Counted from the first letter of the stretch, positions 15,758-25,068 are shown. The stretch is 27,584 nt of DNA from JAURFX01 sp038125265 (GCA_038125265.1 JAYPDM010000016.1:1-27584), one strand, 5' to 3'. Notes: a model not told the origin generated them from the letters alone. Translations and numbers: made by a program.

Positions 15758-16373
15758 GAACTTATTTGTGATTTCTGCGCCTTCAGGGGCAGGCAAAACA
15801 ACAATCATTAAAAAGCTAACAAAGATAAGAAAAGATATATTTATACCAACTTCATATACCACAAGAAATCCGAGACCTGGTGAAATTGATAAAAAGGACT
15901 ATAACTTTACCTCCCATGAGATTTTTCAAGAAATGATTAGAGATGAGGCCCTTGTAGAGCATGCAGAGGTCTACGGAAATTTTTATGGGACAAGTTATGA
16001 AGCCATTATTAATGGACTCAACAATGAACCTAAGGTTCTTCTTGAAATAGACTGTCAAGGAGCCAAGATCATCAAAAGAAGATTTGAATTTGCTAAGCTC
16101 ATCTTTATCATGCCTCCTTCTCTCAATGAGCTGAATCAGAGAATTACGCATAGAGGTCAAGATTCAAGTCAAAGTATTGAAATCAGGCTGTCTCAAGCAA
16201 AAAGTGAAATGGCACAGTGGAAAGATTTTGATTATGCACTTATCAATCAGGATTCTGATCAGTGCCTAGAAGAGCTTTTAAGCATTATTGATGATCTTAA
16301 TCAGGATCACGCAACATCGAAGCCAAGCGTTGTGGCAAAAATGGAAGATGCAATTAAAACTAAATTATATTAA
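15747..16373 (+). CDS. gmk: Guanylate kinase
   Basis: A 208-residue kinase making GDP from GMP and ATP. The P-loop APSGAGKTT lies at 11-19. The GMP-binding region YTTRNPRPGEIDKKDYNF and the later LLEIDCQGA match the family, and length equals E. coli Gmk (207). It starts inside the last 11 bases of yicC, without an obvious Shine-Dalgarno, so coupled translation is likely. With spoT downstream, it supplies GDP/GTP, the precursors of (p)ppGpp. Confidence 0.96.
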   Translation: MLSENLFVISAPSGAGKTTIIKKLTKIRKDIFIPTSYTTRNPRPGEIDKKDYNFTSHEIFQEMIRDEALVEHAEVYGNFYGTSYEAIINGLNNEPKVLLEIDCQGAKIIKRRFEFAKLIFIMPPSLNELNQRITHRGQDSSQSIEIRLSQAKSEMAQWKDFDYALINQDSDQCLEELLSIIDDLNQDHATSKPSVVAKMEDAIKTKLY

Positions 16374-16399
16374 GATACTCCTCCAAATTTGAGGATGTT

Positions 16400-16735
16400 A
16401 TGGCCAGAGTTACTATTGAAGATTGTTTAGAAAAAATTCCGAATACCTTTCAGCTTATTACGGTTGCCGCAAAGAGAGCGAGACAGATTGCAAACGGTGC
16501 TCCTGTTCTGGTTGAAGAGGAAAACGATAAGCCAACCGTACTCGCATTGAGAGAGATTGCTGAGGGCCTCGTGGATGCTTCTATTCTTGTGGAAAGTGAA
16601 ACTGCAAATCTTGATGAATTGATTGAGCAGGAACTTGAATCCGCAGACCAATCAGAGCTATCTAATAATGAAGAGCTTATTGCTGATTCCAGCGAGTCCA
16701 TGCAAATTGAGGAGCCTGAAGCACAAGAAGAGTGA
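16400..16735 (+). CDS. rpoZ: RNA polymerase omega subunit
   Basis: A 111-residue omega subunit, which helps assemble RNA polymerase by clamping beta'. The conserved core is MARVTIEDCLEKIPN (1-15), then AAKRARQIANG and ALREIAEGL. From about residue 66 to the end it carries a strongly acidic tail rich in Glu, Ser and Gln, about 20 residues longer than E. coli omega (91). GAGG (16391-16394) lies 5 bases before the ATG. In gammas, omega is also needed for ppGpp binding site 1 on the polymerase, which fits its place beside spoT. Confidence 0.95.
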   Translation: MARVTIEDCLEKIPNTFQLITVAAKRARQIANGAPVLVEEENDKPTVLALREIAEGLVDASILVESETANLDELIEQELESADQSELSNNEELIADSSESMQIEEPEAQEE

Positions 16736-16741
16736 TATCCT

Positions 16742-16767
16742 AATCTAGAATTAAAAATTTCTAGATT
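16742..16767. repeat. Inverted repeat directly before spoT
   Basis: AATCTAGAA (16742-16750) and TTCTAGATT (16759-16767) form a perfect 9-base inverted repeat with an 8-base loop. The right arm ends 2 bases before the spoT ATG and occupies the ribosome-binding region; no Shine-Dalgarno is visible there. As RNA it could fold into a weak AU-rich hairpin that hides the start; as DNA it could be an operator. It lacks the GC stem and U-run of an intrinsic terminator. Confidence 0.5.
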
Positions 16768-16769
16768 GC

Positions 16770-18929
16770 ATGCTCACACCTTCAAAACTAATTGATAATT
16801 TATCAAGTCGTGAGTGGCTTGCGTCTAACTATCCAGATCTAGAAAAGGAGCTTTCCAGTTATCTTGAGCCTAAAGTCGTTGAAGATATTAAAAAAGCCTA
16901 TCTCTATTCCGCCTGTCACCATTACAAACAGAGAAGAAAATCTGGAGAGGCTTATATTAATCACCCCGTTGCGGTATCAATCACTCTAGCTCAATATAAA
17001 CTTGATCCTGCAACCATTAAGGCGGCACTACTTCATGATGTTGTCGAGGATACCCATGTCAGTGTTGCAGAGCTGAGCGAAACTTTTGGAAAAAATGTTG
17101 CGATTATTGTTGATGGTGTAAGTAAACTGGACAAACTTGACTTTAAGAGTGCTAAGGAAGCTCAGGCAGAAAGCTTGAGAAAAATGATTTTGGCTATGAC
17201 CAATGATTTAAGAGTGATACTGGTGAAGTTGGCAGATAGACTTCATAATATTCGCACCATTGACGCAGTCAGCCCTGAAAAGAGAAGGATTAAAGCCAGA
17301 GAGACCCTTGAAATTTATGCGCCTATTGCTAATAGGCTAGGAATGTACCAGCTAAAAGGTGAGTTAGAGGACCTTGGGTTTAAGGCCTTATCACCTTATC
17401 GATACAAAATTCTTGAGAGAGCCATTAATAAAGCACATACAAAGCAGGAAAAATCTTTGAAAAATGTAAGGTCTCAATTATTGTCGGCACTTGAGGCTGA
17501 AGGCATAAATGCTGAAATAGCCTTAAGAGAGAAGCGTCTCTATAGCATTTATTCAAAAATGAAAAAGAAGCATTTAAGCCTAGCTGAAATTTTAGATGTT
17601 TATGGATTAAGGGTAGTTTTAGATAATGAATCGGATTGTTATCGAGCCTTAGGGGTAATCCACCGCTACTTTAAACCGATACCCGGTAAGTTTAAGGATT
17701 ATATTTCAATACCTCGAGTTAATGGGTATCAGTCTTTGCATACAACCCTTTTTGGGCCAAATGCCCTTCCGCTTGAGGTGCAAATACGCACCAAAGAAAT
17801 GGATTGGGTAGCGGAACGTGGCGTTGCTTCTCACTGGAAGCATAAGGCTATCGAACATAATACTCATAGCTCGGAGACAAATGCTAGAAATTGGCTGAAT
17901 GATCTAGTAGCCATGCAAAAAAATGCAAACTCAGAAGAATTTCTTGAGGCAGTTAAAATAGACTTATTTCCTGATAAGGTTTATGTCTTCTCGCCTAAAG
18001 GTGATGTTATCAGGCTTCCAAAAGGCTCCACACCGATTGATTTTGCATATGCCATTCATACCGAACTGGGTAATAAAGCTATTTCTGCAAAAGTGGATCG
18101 TCAAATTGTTCCGTTAAGATCTGAGCTTAAAAATGGAAGCAAAGTTGAGATTGTGACTTCAAAAGATGCCAATCCTAATCCCCACTGGATTACATTCGTT
18201 GCTACAGCAAAAGCAAGAAATGCGATTCGTTCAAAGTTAAAAGAAATGAATAAGGAGGATGCTATAAAGTCTGGCAAAAGTTTATTAACCCGAGCTCTTT
18301 TGCCACATAAGCTTACCTTAAGGAATTTAAAAGGGAATTTATTAAATAGAATTCTGGTTCATTACAAATGTGAAAAAATAGATGATCTTTATGAGCTTTT
18401 AGGAAACGGAAGTCTCATTGCCACTTTGGTTGCAATGAATATTGCAGCTGGACCAGACGCAGTTAATTTCGCACCGGCCAATAGAGACCAGCTCGAAATT
18501 ATTGGGACAGAGGGGCTATCAACTAATTTTGCTAATTGTTGTCATCCTATACCTGGCGATGAAATTTTAGGGTTTATCTCCAGCGGCAAGGGAATTGTTG
18601 TGCATAGGGCTGAATGTAAAAATGTCGGAACCTTTAAAAAGGATCAAAGTCGATGGCTCAGCGTAAATTGGGGGCCTAACATTATCAGAGAATTTTATAC
18701 TGATATATCAGTGAGAACTAAAAACAAAGTAGGTATTTTGGCTGAGATTGCCGGAAATATCTCATCTTTAAATAGTAATATCATGTCGACTGAAGTCGAA
18801 ACACAGGGAGATTCTACCTTTATCTATTTTACGCTCTCAGTTAGAAATAGGAGGCACCTGGCAGATATTTTAAGAAGCATTCGCACCTCAAAAGAGGTCA
18901 TGAGAGTAATACGTGGGAGGCATCAGTGA
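16770..18929 (+). CDS. spoT: Bifunctional (p)ppGpp synthase/hydrolase SpoT
   Basis: A 719-residue RelA/SpoT-family protein controlling the stringent response. The hydrolase HD domain has His65 (INHPVAV), His89-Asp90 (LLHDVVEDT) and Asp156 (LADRLHNIRT), so hydrolysis should work. The synthetase domain follows (about 250-370), with YGLRVVLDN, GKFKDYISIPRVNGYQSLHT and LPLEVQIRT. A TGS domain starts near residue 397 (DLFPDKVYVFSPKGD). A CCHPIPGDE motif near 590 and a C-terminal ACT domain complete it. The order gmk-rpoZ-spoT is conserved in gammas. A 9-base inverted repeat sits just before the start. The 3' end overlaps ridA by 4 bases (GTGA). Confidence 0.96.
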   Translation: MLTPSKLIDNLSSREWLASNYPDLEKELSSYLEPKVVEDIKKAYLYSACHHYKQRRKSGEAYINHPVAVSITLAQYKLDPATIKAALLHDVVEDTHVSVAELSETFGKNVAIIVDGVSKLDKLDFKSAKEAQAESLRKMILAMTNDLRVILVKLADRLHNIRTIDAVSPEKRRIKARETLEIYAPIANRLGMYQLKGELEDLGFKALSPYRYKILERAINKAHTKQEKSLKNVRSQLLSALEAEGINAEIALREKRLYSIYSKMKKKHLSLAEILDVYGLRVVLDNESDCYRALGVIHRYFKPIPGKFKDYISIPRVNGYQSLHTTLFGPNALPLEVQIRTKEMDWVAERGVASHWKHKAIEHNTHSSETNARNWLNDLVAMQKNANSEEFLEAVKIDLFPDKVYVFSPKGDVIRLPKGSTPIDFAYAIHTELGNKAISAKVDRQIVPLRSELKNGSKVEIVTSKDANPNPHWITFVATAKARNAIRSKLKEMNKEDAIKSGKSLLTRALLPHKLTLRNLKGNLLNRILVHYKCEKIDDLYELLGNGSLIATLVAMNIAAGPDAVNFAPANRDQLEIIGTEGLSTNFANCCHPIPGDEILGFISSGKGIVVHRAECKNVGTFKKDQSRWLSVNWGPNIIREFYTDISVRTKNKVGILAEIAGNISSLNSNIMSTEVETQGDSTFIYFTLSVRNRRHLADILRSIRTSKEVMRVIRGRHQ

Positions 18930-19312
18930 CCGATAAAAAAGAAATCAGCTCAAACTCTGCTCCTAAAGCGATTGGTATATACAGTCAGGCTATTCAATCT
19001 CATAATCTCATTTTTGTTTCTGGTCAAATTCCGATTGATCCTAGTAATGGAGCCTTAATTAGTGAAGAATTTGAGGAGCAAGCAAATCAAGTAATGAAAA
19101 ACCTAGCAGCAATTGCACATGAGTGTAAATTAAATATTAATGATTATTTAAAGTTCACAGTTTATTTGACCGACCTAGCGAATTTTTCTTTGCTCAATCA
19201 AGTTATGGGAAGCTACCTTAAAAAACCTTATCCGGCGCGTGCAGCCATTGAGGTTTCTGGCTTACCTATGGGAGCAAAAATAGAAATAGAAGGTGTGTTG
19301 ACAATAAAGTAA
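18926..19312 (+). CDS. ridA: RidA-family enamine/imine deaminase
   Basis: A 128-residue RidA (YjgF/YER057c/UK114) protein, which hydrolyses reactive 2-aminoacrylate and other enamines from PLP enzymes. It has IGIYSQAI near the N-terminus, FVSGQIPIDP, and the catalytic Arg105 in PARAAIEVSGLP, with Glu120 in KIEIEG. The start is GTG, with GGGAGG (18915-18920) 5 bases upstream; it overlaps the spoT stop as GTGA. In Pseudomonas the gene after spoT is also ridA, while E. coli has trmH there. Confidence 0.95.
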   Translation: MTDKKEISSNSAPKAIGIYSQAIQSHNLIFVSGQIPIDPSNGALISEEFEEQANQVMKNLAAIAHECKLNINDYLKFTVYLTDLANFSLLNQVMGSYLKKPYPARAAIEVSGLPMGAKIEIEGVLTIK

Positions 19313-19343
19313 TGCCTTTATTAACGATGGGTATCACAAACTG

Positions 19344-21404
19344 ATGAGATCTATGTTTAATGAGAAGGTTACTGATATTAAGGGGATAGGAAAGCAACTA
19401 GAAATAAAGCTTGCCCAAAAGAATATACATTCCATCCAAGATTTACTTTTCTTTTTTCCTAAAAGTTACGTAAATAAAACACAACTAATTCCGATTGCAA
19501 AATGCTCACATGCTGAGAAATGCTATTTTGAGGGTGATGTTATTGGCAAAAACTATTTTTTTACAAAAGGAAGAGGCATTCGTTTTGTCATTAATGATGA
19601 CAGCGGTTCAGCTGAGATCAAATTTTTTTATTATGCGGGTACGCACAATAAAAATATTGATATTGGTGATCGCCTTAGAGTTTTTGGTACGGCTAGACAG
19701 GGAAGAAATGGAATTGAATTTATTCATCCAGAATACGAGATAGTGAAAAAAACAAAGATACTAATAAATGAAAATAACCTTACACCTATCTACCCAAACA
19801 TAAAGGGAGTAGGACAAAAAACTATTCAAAAAATAATTAGAAACGCTCTCGAATTAACAAAAGGTCAGAGGTTTAATCGCACATATGACCATTTATTAAG
19901 TAATCTTCCTGACCTTGCATCAGCCATTAGAGAAATACACTTTCCCTATATCTATGACAGTCCTGAAGAGACTGAGTTAGCTATTGAAAAGAATAGATCA
20001 AGAGTAGCTTTAGATGAGCTGATCGCCTATTTCTTATTATCATATGAGGGAAAAAATAAAAATAAAGGCATTCCTTGTTCAATAGATCTTCAGCTTTTAG
20101 ATCAAGTAAAATCTTTATTATCGTTTCAATTAACTCATTCACAAGATAAAGTCCTTAAGGAAATACTAGAGGACTTAACAACCGATAGACCAATGAACAG
20201 ACTTCTCCAAGGAGATGTAGGGTGTGGTAAGACTATTGTGGCATTTATGGCAGCCGCTGCAATAATCAAAGATAGCTTTCAAGTGGCTATTATGGCACCT
20301 ACTGAAATTCTTGCGAAACAACATTTTGAAGAGGCAAAAAAAATTCTAAGCCCATTAAATTTGCCGATATTTTTGATGATAGGATCCATGAAAGTCGGAG
20401 AAAAAAAAGACACGATGGCTGCAATCAATCAGGCGCCCGGATCAATCATCATTGGAACGCATGCTCTTTTTCAGCAAAAGATGGAATTTAAAAATTTAGG
20501 GTTAGTGATCATTGATGAACAACATAGGTTTGGAGTCAAACAAAGACTCAATCTTAGGCAAAAAAGGCAAGACCAAAGACTGCCGCATCAATTATTTATG
20601 TCAGCGACACCTATTCCAAGAACAGTAGCACAAACGCTTTTTTCGGAAATGAGCATCTCTACTATTGAAGAACTTCCCCATGGCAGAAAGTCAATTGATA
20701 CGTCAGTTATTTCTGAGGATAAAAGAGCCAACTTAGTTGAAAGCTTAGAAAAAAATATTCTCGCAAATAATTCCCAAATATATTGGGTGTCACCGATTAT
20801 TAGTGAATCTGACGCAATTGATGCACTTGCTGCTGAGGAGATATTTAATAATATTAAGTCTTTGTTGCCGAAACAAAAGATTGCACTTATCCATGGAAAG
20901 CTTGCTTCAGAAAAAAAAGACCAAATCATGGATCAGTTCATAAATAATCAAATCAGTATTTTGGTCGCCACAACCTTAATTGAGGTAGGTGTTAATGTTC
21001 CAAATGCAAATTGTATGATTATTGAGGGCGTAGAGAGAATGGGACTAGCACAAATCCATCAGCTTAGGGGTCGAGTAGGAAGAGGAGATCAATCTTCCTA
21101 TTGCATTTTGATATATAAAAAACCTATTACAGATAGGGTAAAAAAACGTCTGGACATCATTCGCTCTAACACAAGTGGATTTATCATCGCCGAAGAGGAC
21201 TTTAAATTAAGAGGGCCAGGAAATATATTTGGAACGCAACAATCGGGGTCCATTGAATTTCAGGTAGCAGATATCAGTGAACATATTCATCTAGCCCATC
21301 AAGCTAAGGATATTGCAAATCAATTAAAAAGAGACGACCCTTCAGTTACTGGTGAAGTTATTGATCGATGGTATTCAACTAATTCCGAATACTTACTTGC
21401 TTAA
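19344..21404 (+). CDS. recG: ATP-dependent DNA helicase RecG
   Basis: A 686-residue superfamily 2 helicase that reverses stalled forks and branch-migrates junctions. An N-terminal wedge/OB region (about 1-230) precedes the helicase core. Motif I is GDVGCGKT (290-297), motif II is DEQH (391-394), motif III is MSATPIPRT, and motif VI is HQLRGRVGRG. The C-terminal LRGPGNIFGTQQSG segment is RecG-specific. Length is close to E. coli RecG (693). The ATG at 19344 is used; a second ATG at 19353 is possible, and neither has a strong ribosome site. ubiA starts 5 bases after its stop. Confidence 0.96.
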   Translation: MRSMFNEKVTDIKGIGKQLEIKLAQKNIHSIQDLLFFFPKSYVNKTQLIPIAKCSHAEKCYFEGDVIGKNYFFTKGRGIRFVINDDSGSAEIKFFYYAGTHNKNIDIGDRLRVFGTARQGRNGIEFIHPEYEIVKKTKILINENNLTPIYPNIKGVGQKTIQKIIRNALELTKGQRFNRTYDHLLSNLPDLASAIREIHFPYIYDSPEETELAIEKNRSRVALDELIAYFLLSYEGKNKNKGIPCSIDLQLLDQVKSLLSFQLTHSQDKVLKEILEDLTTDRPMNRLLQGDVGCGKTIVAFMAAAAIIKDSFQVAIMAPTEILAKQHFEEAKKILSPLNLPIFLMIGSMKVGEKKDTMAAINQAPGSIIIGTHALFQQKMEFKNLGLVIIDEQHRFGVKQRLNLRQKRQDQRLPHQLFMSATPIPRTVAQTLFSEMSISTIEELPHGRKSIDTSVISEDKRANLVESLEKNILANNSQIYWVSPIISESDAIDALAAEEIFNNIKSLLPKQKIALIHGKLASEKKDQIMDQFINNQISILVATTLIEVGVNVPNANCMIIEGVERMGLAQIHQLRGRVGRGDQSSYCILIYKKPITDRVKKRLDIIRSNTSGFIIAEEDFKLRGPGNIFGTQQSGSIEFQVADISEHIHLAHQAKDIANQLKRDDPSVTGEVIDRWYSTNSEYLLA

Positions 21405-21409
21405 ACCTT

Positions 21410-22246
21410 ATGAATGACTACTTGCAATTAATACGTTTTGATAAGCCCATCGGTACTTTTTTACTTTTATGGCCAACTTACTGGGCAATGTGGCTAGCTT
21501 CGAATGGTTCAGTACAAATATATGAATTATCTTTATTTTTTTTTGGCACATTTATAATGCGCTCTGCGGGCTGCGTTATAAATGATTTTTTTGATAGAAA
21601 AATAGATATCCATATTGAAAGGACAAAGTCTAGGCCTCTAGCTTCAGGAAGAATAGCGCCATCTCGAGCGTTTATCTTTTTTCTTATTTTGATGTTAATT
21701 GCAGCAATCATCGCAGCGATGCTTGGTATAGAGGTATTTAAATTTGCATTGATTGGTGCTTGTTTAACCATTATTTATCCTCTTTGCAAAAGGTTTTTAA
21801 GAGCTCCGCAGGCTGTACTGGGGCTTGCTTTTGCTTGGGGGGTCCCAATGGCTTACGTTTACTATCATGGTTTCGTGCCTTTTGAGGGTTGGGTCCTTTA
21901 TTTGGTCACCTTTTTTTGGATCGTAGCTTATGACACCGCATATGCCCTCGTGGACATAGAGGATGATCTAAAGGTTGGAGTAAATTCAACGGCAATCCTG
22001 TTTGGCAAATATGCAAACATCACGATGATGGCATTAATGGTGCTATTCTTGCTTGGTCTGAGTTACGTTGGATATCTAAATGAGTTAGAGCATTTCTATT
22101 ATGCTTTAATTGCAATAGCTTCAATTTTTTTAATCTATCTTCAAAATCAGTTTGCCCAGAAAAAAAGATCTGCTTACTTTAAGTCATTTAAAGCTCATGG
22201 GTACTATGGAGCATTTATACTTTTTTCAATTATTTTAGCAATCTAA
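21410..22246 (+). CDS. ubiA: 4-hydroxybenzoate polyprenyltransferase
   Basis: A 278-residue inner-membrane prenyltransferase that attaches the polyprenyl chain to 4-hydroxybenzoate in ubiquinone synthesis. The first Asp-rich motif is NDFFDRKID (58-66), followed by ERTKSRPLASG. The second is YDTAYALVDIEDD (174-186). About eight or nine hydrophobic segments fit the UbiA fold. It is the last gene of the yicC-to-ubiA run. No ubiC is seen beside it. Only 3 bases separate its stop from the stop of the convergent peptide transporter gene. Confidence 0.95.
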   Translation: MNDYLQLIRFDKPIGTFLLLWPTYWAMWLASNGSVQIYELSLFFFGTFIMRSAGCVINDFFDRKIDIHIERTKSRPLASGRIAPSRAFIFFLILMLIAAIIAAMLGIEVFKFALIGACLTIIYPLCKRFLRAPQAVLGLAFAWGVPMAYVYYHGFVPFEGWVLYLVTFFWIVAYDTAYALVDIEDDLKVGVNSTAILFGKYANITMMALMVLFLLGLSYVGYLNELEHFYYALIAIASIFLIYLQNQFAQKKRSAYFKSFKAHGYYGAFILFSIILAI

Positions 22247-22249
22247 AAT

Positions 22250-23713
22250 TTAGTCTTCCTCTGCAGGCTTAATAAAGAAAGACAGTACAACCAAGGCTAC
22301 TGCGATAATAAAGTAATACTGAATCATAAAGCTAAAAACAGGCTCTATGGATTCTAATCCTTCATTCAAAGCATCTCCGCCTAAGAGGCCAGCCAATACA
22401 CCACCGATAGCACTGGCAAGAAACCAAAGCCCAAACATCTGACCAATATATTTTTTTGGAGCATAGCGTGAAAATGCTGAGAGCCCTATAGGTGATAGTG
22501 CTAGTTCACCCCAGGTATGAAGCAGGTATGTAATGACCAACCACTGCATACCAATAGGAGCATTTTCCATAGCAAGACCAGCCGCATAAACCATCACAAT
22601 AAAACTTATGGCCATAAAGAAAACCCCGATGGCAAATTTTAATGGTAATGAAGGATTGAGATTCCTGAGTGCTAAATTAGACCAAAGTCCTGCAAAAATG
22701 GGCGCAAAAATTACCACAAACATTGGATTAAAAAACTGCAGCCAACCAACAGGCATAGTAAAACCGTTTACATCTAAGCTAGTGTAGTCTCTTGCAAACA
22801 TACTCAAGGAGCTCGCTGACTGGTCAAACCCTGACCAAAAAGCTACCGCGCCAATAAAAAGGAATAAAAGCAAAAATAGATTTTTTCTTTCTTTGGCATT
22901 GAGACCGGCAAAGAAGAATAAGTAGACAAAATAAATTCCTGCAACAATCGTTAAGAAATATGCAAATCTTTCGGCGAAGTATCTTGGATCAACAGTAAAC
23001 ATTCCAAGCAAACCACCAATTATGACGACAAACATTGCAACCAGAGATATATTCATATACTTGGTTAATCGATTCCTTCTTTCGTCTTCCATATCATTGG
23101 GGTTGAGACCTGCTTGACCGAGCAAATGTCGCGTTTTAATAAACTGTATAACCCCAAAAGTCATACCAATACCAGCCGCACCAAAACCCCAATGCCAGCC
23201 AATCTTTTCCCCTAAATAGGAGCAAATGGCAAAACCAAGCATGGAGCCAATATTGATTGACATATAAAAGATGGTGTAACCAGAGTCTCTTTTATCATCT
23301 CTGCCCTCATAAAGCTGACCTACTATCGTAGAGATATTTCCTTTGAGAAGGCCAGTACCCAAAACTACTAAAATTAAGCCCAAGAAAAAAGTTTGGGTAA
23401 AAGGAAGTGCCAGGGTGTAATGCCCAAGCGTAATGATGATTGCTCCAATAAGAACAGCTTTTTGATAACCAAGTATGTTATCTGCGATCCATCCACCAGG
23501 GACAACCATAAGATAAACTAAACCGACGTAGATTCCATAAATTGAATTAGCTTCAATAGCACTTAAACCAAGCCCAGGATTAATGCCCGTGACTGTACCA
23601 GTCATATACAGCACCAACAATGCACGCATGCCATAGTACGACATTCGTTCCCACATCTCGGTTAAAAAGAGTGTTCTTAATCCAATCGGATGCCCAAAAA
23701 AGCTATTATTCAT
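22250..23713 (-). CDS. Proton-dependent oligopeptide transporter (POT/PTR2 family)
   Basis: A 487-residue major-facilitator protein of the POT (PTR2) family, importing di- and tripeptides with protons across the inner membrane. The POT signature EMWERMSYYGMRALL (19-33) contains the E-x-x-E-R proton-coupling motif. GGWIADNILGYQKAV and FYMSINIGSMLG are further family motifs. About 14 membrane segments are expected. I chose the ATG at 23713 because AGAGG lies about 9 bases upstream and because the family begins just before the HPxGL segment. A longer frame from 23773 would overlap tatC by 68 bases. With this start the overlap is 8. Substrate range cannot be read from sequence. Confidence 0.9.
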   Translation of the reverse strand: MNNSFFGHPIGLRTLFLTEMWERMSYYGMRALLVLYMTGTVTGINPGLGLSAIEANSIYGIYVGLVYLMVVPGGWIADNILGYQKAVLIGAIIITLGHYTLALPFTQTFFLGLILVVLGTGLLKGNISTIVGQLYEGRDDKRDSGYTIFYMSINIGSMLGFAICSYLGEKIGWHWGFGAAGIGMTFGVIQFIKTRHLLGQAGLNPNDMEDERRNRLTKYMNISLVAMFVVIIGGLLGMFTVDPRYFAERFAYFLTIVAGIYFVYLFFFAGLNAKERKNLFLLLFLFIGAVAFWSGFDQSASSLSMFARDYTSLDVNGFTMPVGWLQFFNPMFVVIFAPIFAGLWSNLALRNLNPSLPLKFAIGVFFMAISFIVMVYAAGLAMENAPIGMQWLVITYLLHTWGELALSPIGLSAFSRYAPKKYIGQMFGLWFLASAIGGVLAGLLGGDALNEGLESIEPVFSFMIQYYFIIAVALVVLSFFIKPAEED

Positions 23714-24479
23714 TGTTTGCTGCCTCTGCTTTTGATTTAGAGATAATACTAGATAATAGAATCCCGACTTCATAAAGTAAATATACAGGGATAGCTAGAA
23801 GGGTTTGCGATATTGCATCTGGGGGTGTTAAAAACATACCAATTACAAATGCACCTAAAAATACATAAGGCCTTGCAGATTTTAATTTATCCACTTTAAG
23901 TAATCCTGTGCTTACTAGCATCACTGTGGCGATGGGAACCTCAAAGGAGATGCCGAATGCAAAGAATAATGTCAGGATAAAGTCTAGATAAGCACCAATA
24001 TCTGTCATCATGGTCACCCCCTGAGGGGAAGCGGCTGCAAAAAAACCAAACATTAATGGAAATACCACGTAATAGGCAAAGGCGATACCAAGATAAAAAA
24101 GTACGATACTTGAGACTAATAGGGGAAGTGCAAATTTTTTCTCATTTTTATAAAGACCTGGAGCGACAAATCCCCATACCTGAAAAATAACGACTGGCAT
24201 CGCAATAAATAAGGCGACAAAGAAAGTAGTTTTAAAGGGTGTTAAGAAAGGAGAGGCAACTTGTGTTGCAATCATCGTTGCATTTTCTGGAAGTTGACTC
24301 ATTAAGGGATCAGCAACCAATGAAAATATTTCTTGTGCAAAGGGTACCAGGCAAACAAAGGTAACCAATGTAGCAATAAAAGCTTTCATGATTCGAGATC
24401 TAAGCTCAATAAGGTGTGAAAGCAGTGTTTGCTCCTCTTGTGGAGTTGGTTCTTCAGGAGCTATTGAGTTTTCTGACAT
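23706..24479 (-). CDS. tatC: Sec-independent protein translocase TatC
   Basis: A 257-residue six-segment membrane protein, the receptor for twin-arginine signal peptides. The N-terminal HLIELRSR motif provides Glu25 and Arg27, and GFVAPGLYKNEKKF holds Glu113; both sites contact the twin-arginine signal in studied TatC proteins. Further segments such as FAFGISFEVP and FLTPPDAISQ match the family. It starts 12 bases after tatB and overlaps the POT transporter start by 8 bases. Confidence 0.96.
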   Translation of the reverse strand: MSENSIAPEEPTPQEEQTLLSHLIELRSRIMKAFIATLVTFVCLVPFAQEIFSLVADPLMSQLPENATMIATQVASPFLTPFKTTFFVALFIAMPVVIFQVWGFVAPGLYKNEKKFALPLLVSSIVLFYLGIAFAYYVVFPLMFGFFAAASPQGVTMMTDIGAYLDFILTLFFAFGISFEVPIATVMLVSTGLLKVDKLKSARPYVFLGAFVIGMFLTPPDAISQTLLAIPVYLLYEVGILLSSIISKSKAEAANNE

Positions 24480-24491
24480 GCTGACAATGAA

Positions 24492-24806
24492 TTAGGGATT
24501 TTCCGAGGACGCATTTTCTGAGCCCTCCTGAGATTTATTTTCATTGTCGAGGGGCTGTTGATTTTTTTGTGGTCCAGCTGGAGGAGTATAGGTTGCAGTT
24601 CTCGGTGGCGGGGTATAGATTGGAGGCTTTTCAACATGTGAGCCTACTTCCCTTTCTAATTGATACCGTAATTGTGTAGCCGTTCTTCTTGCTTTGCCTA
24701 CCCATCTGCCGAGTTGAGAAGCAATTTTAGGCATCTTCTCAGGCCCTAAGAATAATAGGCCCATGATGAGAATGAGCATCACCTCCCAAAAGCCAACATC
24801 AAACAT
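24492..24806 (-). CDS. tatB: Sec-independent protein translocase TatB
   Basis: A 104-residue TatB: a short N-terminal membrane helix (about 3-20) starting MFDVGFWE, with conserved Glu8, then the LGPEKMP hinge (20-26) and an amphipathic helix to about residue 55. A proline-rich tract (about 60-80) and an acidic Glu/Asn/Ser tail follow. It works with TatC in binding twin-arginine substrates. The ATG shares one base with the tatA stop (TAATG). It is shorter than E. coli TatB (171) but within family range. Confidence 0.93.
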   Translation of the reverse strand: MFDVGFWEVMLILIMGLLFLGPEKMPKIASQLGRWVGKARRTATQLRYQLEREVGSHVEKPPIYTPPPRTATYTPPAGPQKNQQPLDNENKSQEGSENASSENP

Positions 24807-25039
24807 TATTCGCTCGAGCTTTCTTTTTCTTTATGCTCTTCAAATGTTGCATCTTCATTTGAAGACTCAATTTTCTTTTCTTCTTGGGCGTCTTTATCGT
24901 CCATTGCCTTTCTGAAGCTTTTGAGTGCTCCCCCAAGATCGCCCCCTAAAGTTTTAAGCCTTTTAGTGCCAAAAATCAAAATTACTATGACCAAGATGAT
25001 CAGTAACTGCCACATACTTATTCCTCCAAGTCCAGGCAT
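24806..25039 (-). CDS. tatA: Sec-independent protein translocase TatA
   Basis: A 77-residue TatA, the pore-forming component. The N-terminus GGISMWQLLIIL is followed by the membrane helix (about 9-22), the FGTKRL hinge (23-28) and an amphipathic helix with LGGDLGGALKSFRKAM. The tail is charged (Glu, Lys, Ser). AGGAGA (25045-25050) lies 5 bases before the ATG. A sigma70-like promoter is visible just upstream. It heads tatA-tatB-tatC. Confidence 0.95.
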   Translation of the reverse strand: MPGLGGISMWQLLIILVIVILIFGTKRLKTLGGDLGGALKSFRKAMDDKDAQEEKKIESSNEDATFEEHKEKESSSE

Positions 25040-25068
25040 AATCTCTCCTAAATTATCTTATGAAATAC

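Noticed and set aside
16427..16701. Overlapping minus-strand frames opposite rpoZ, one very Ser-rich
   Set aside because: The Ser-rich product is the mirror of the acidic omega tail codons; rpoZ has a ribosome site and conserved core.
23714..23773. Longer N-terminus for the POT transporter starting at 23773
   Set aside because: It would overlap tatC by 68 bases and add 20 unfamiliar residues; AGAGG supports the ATG at 23713.
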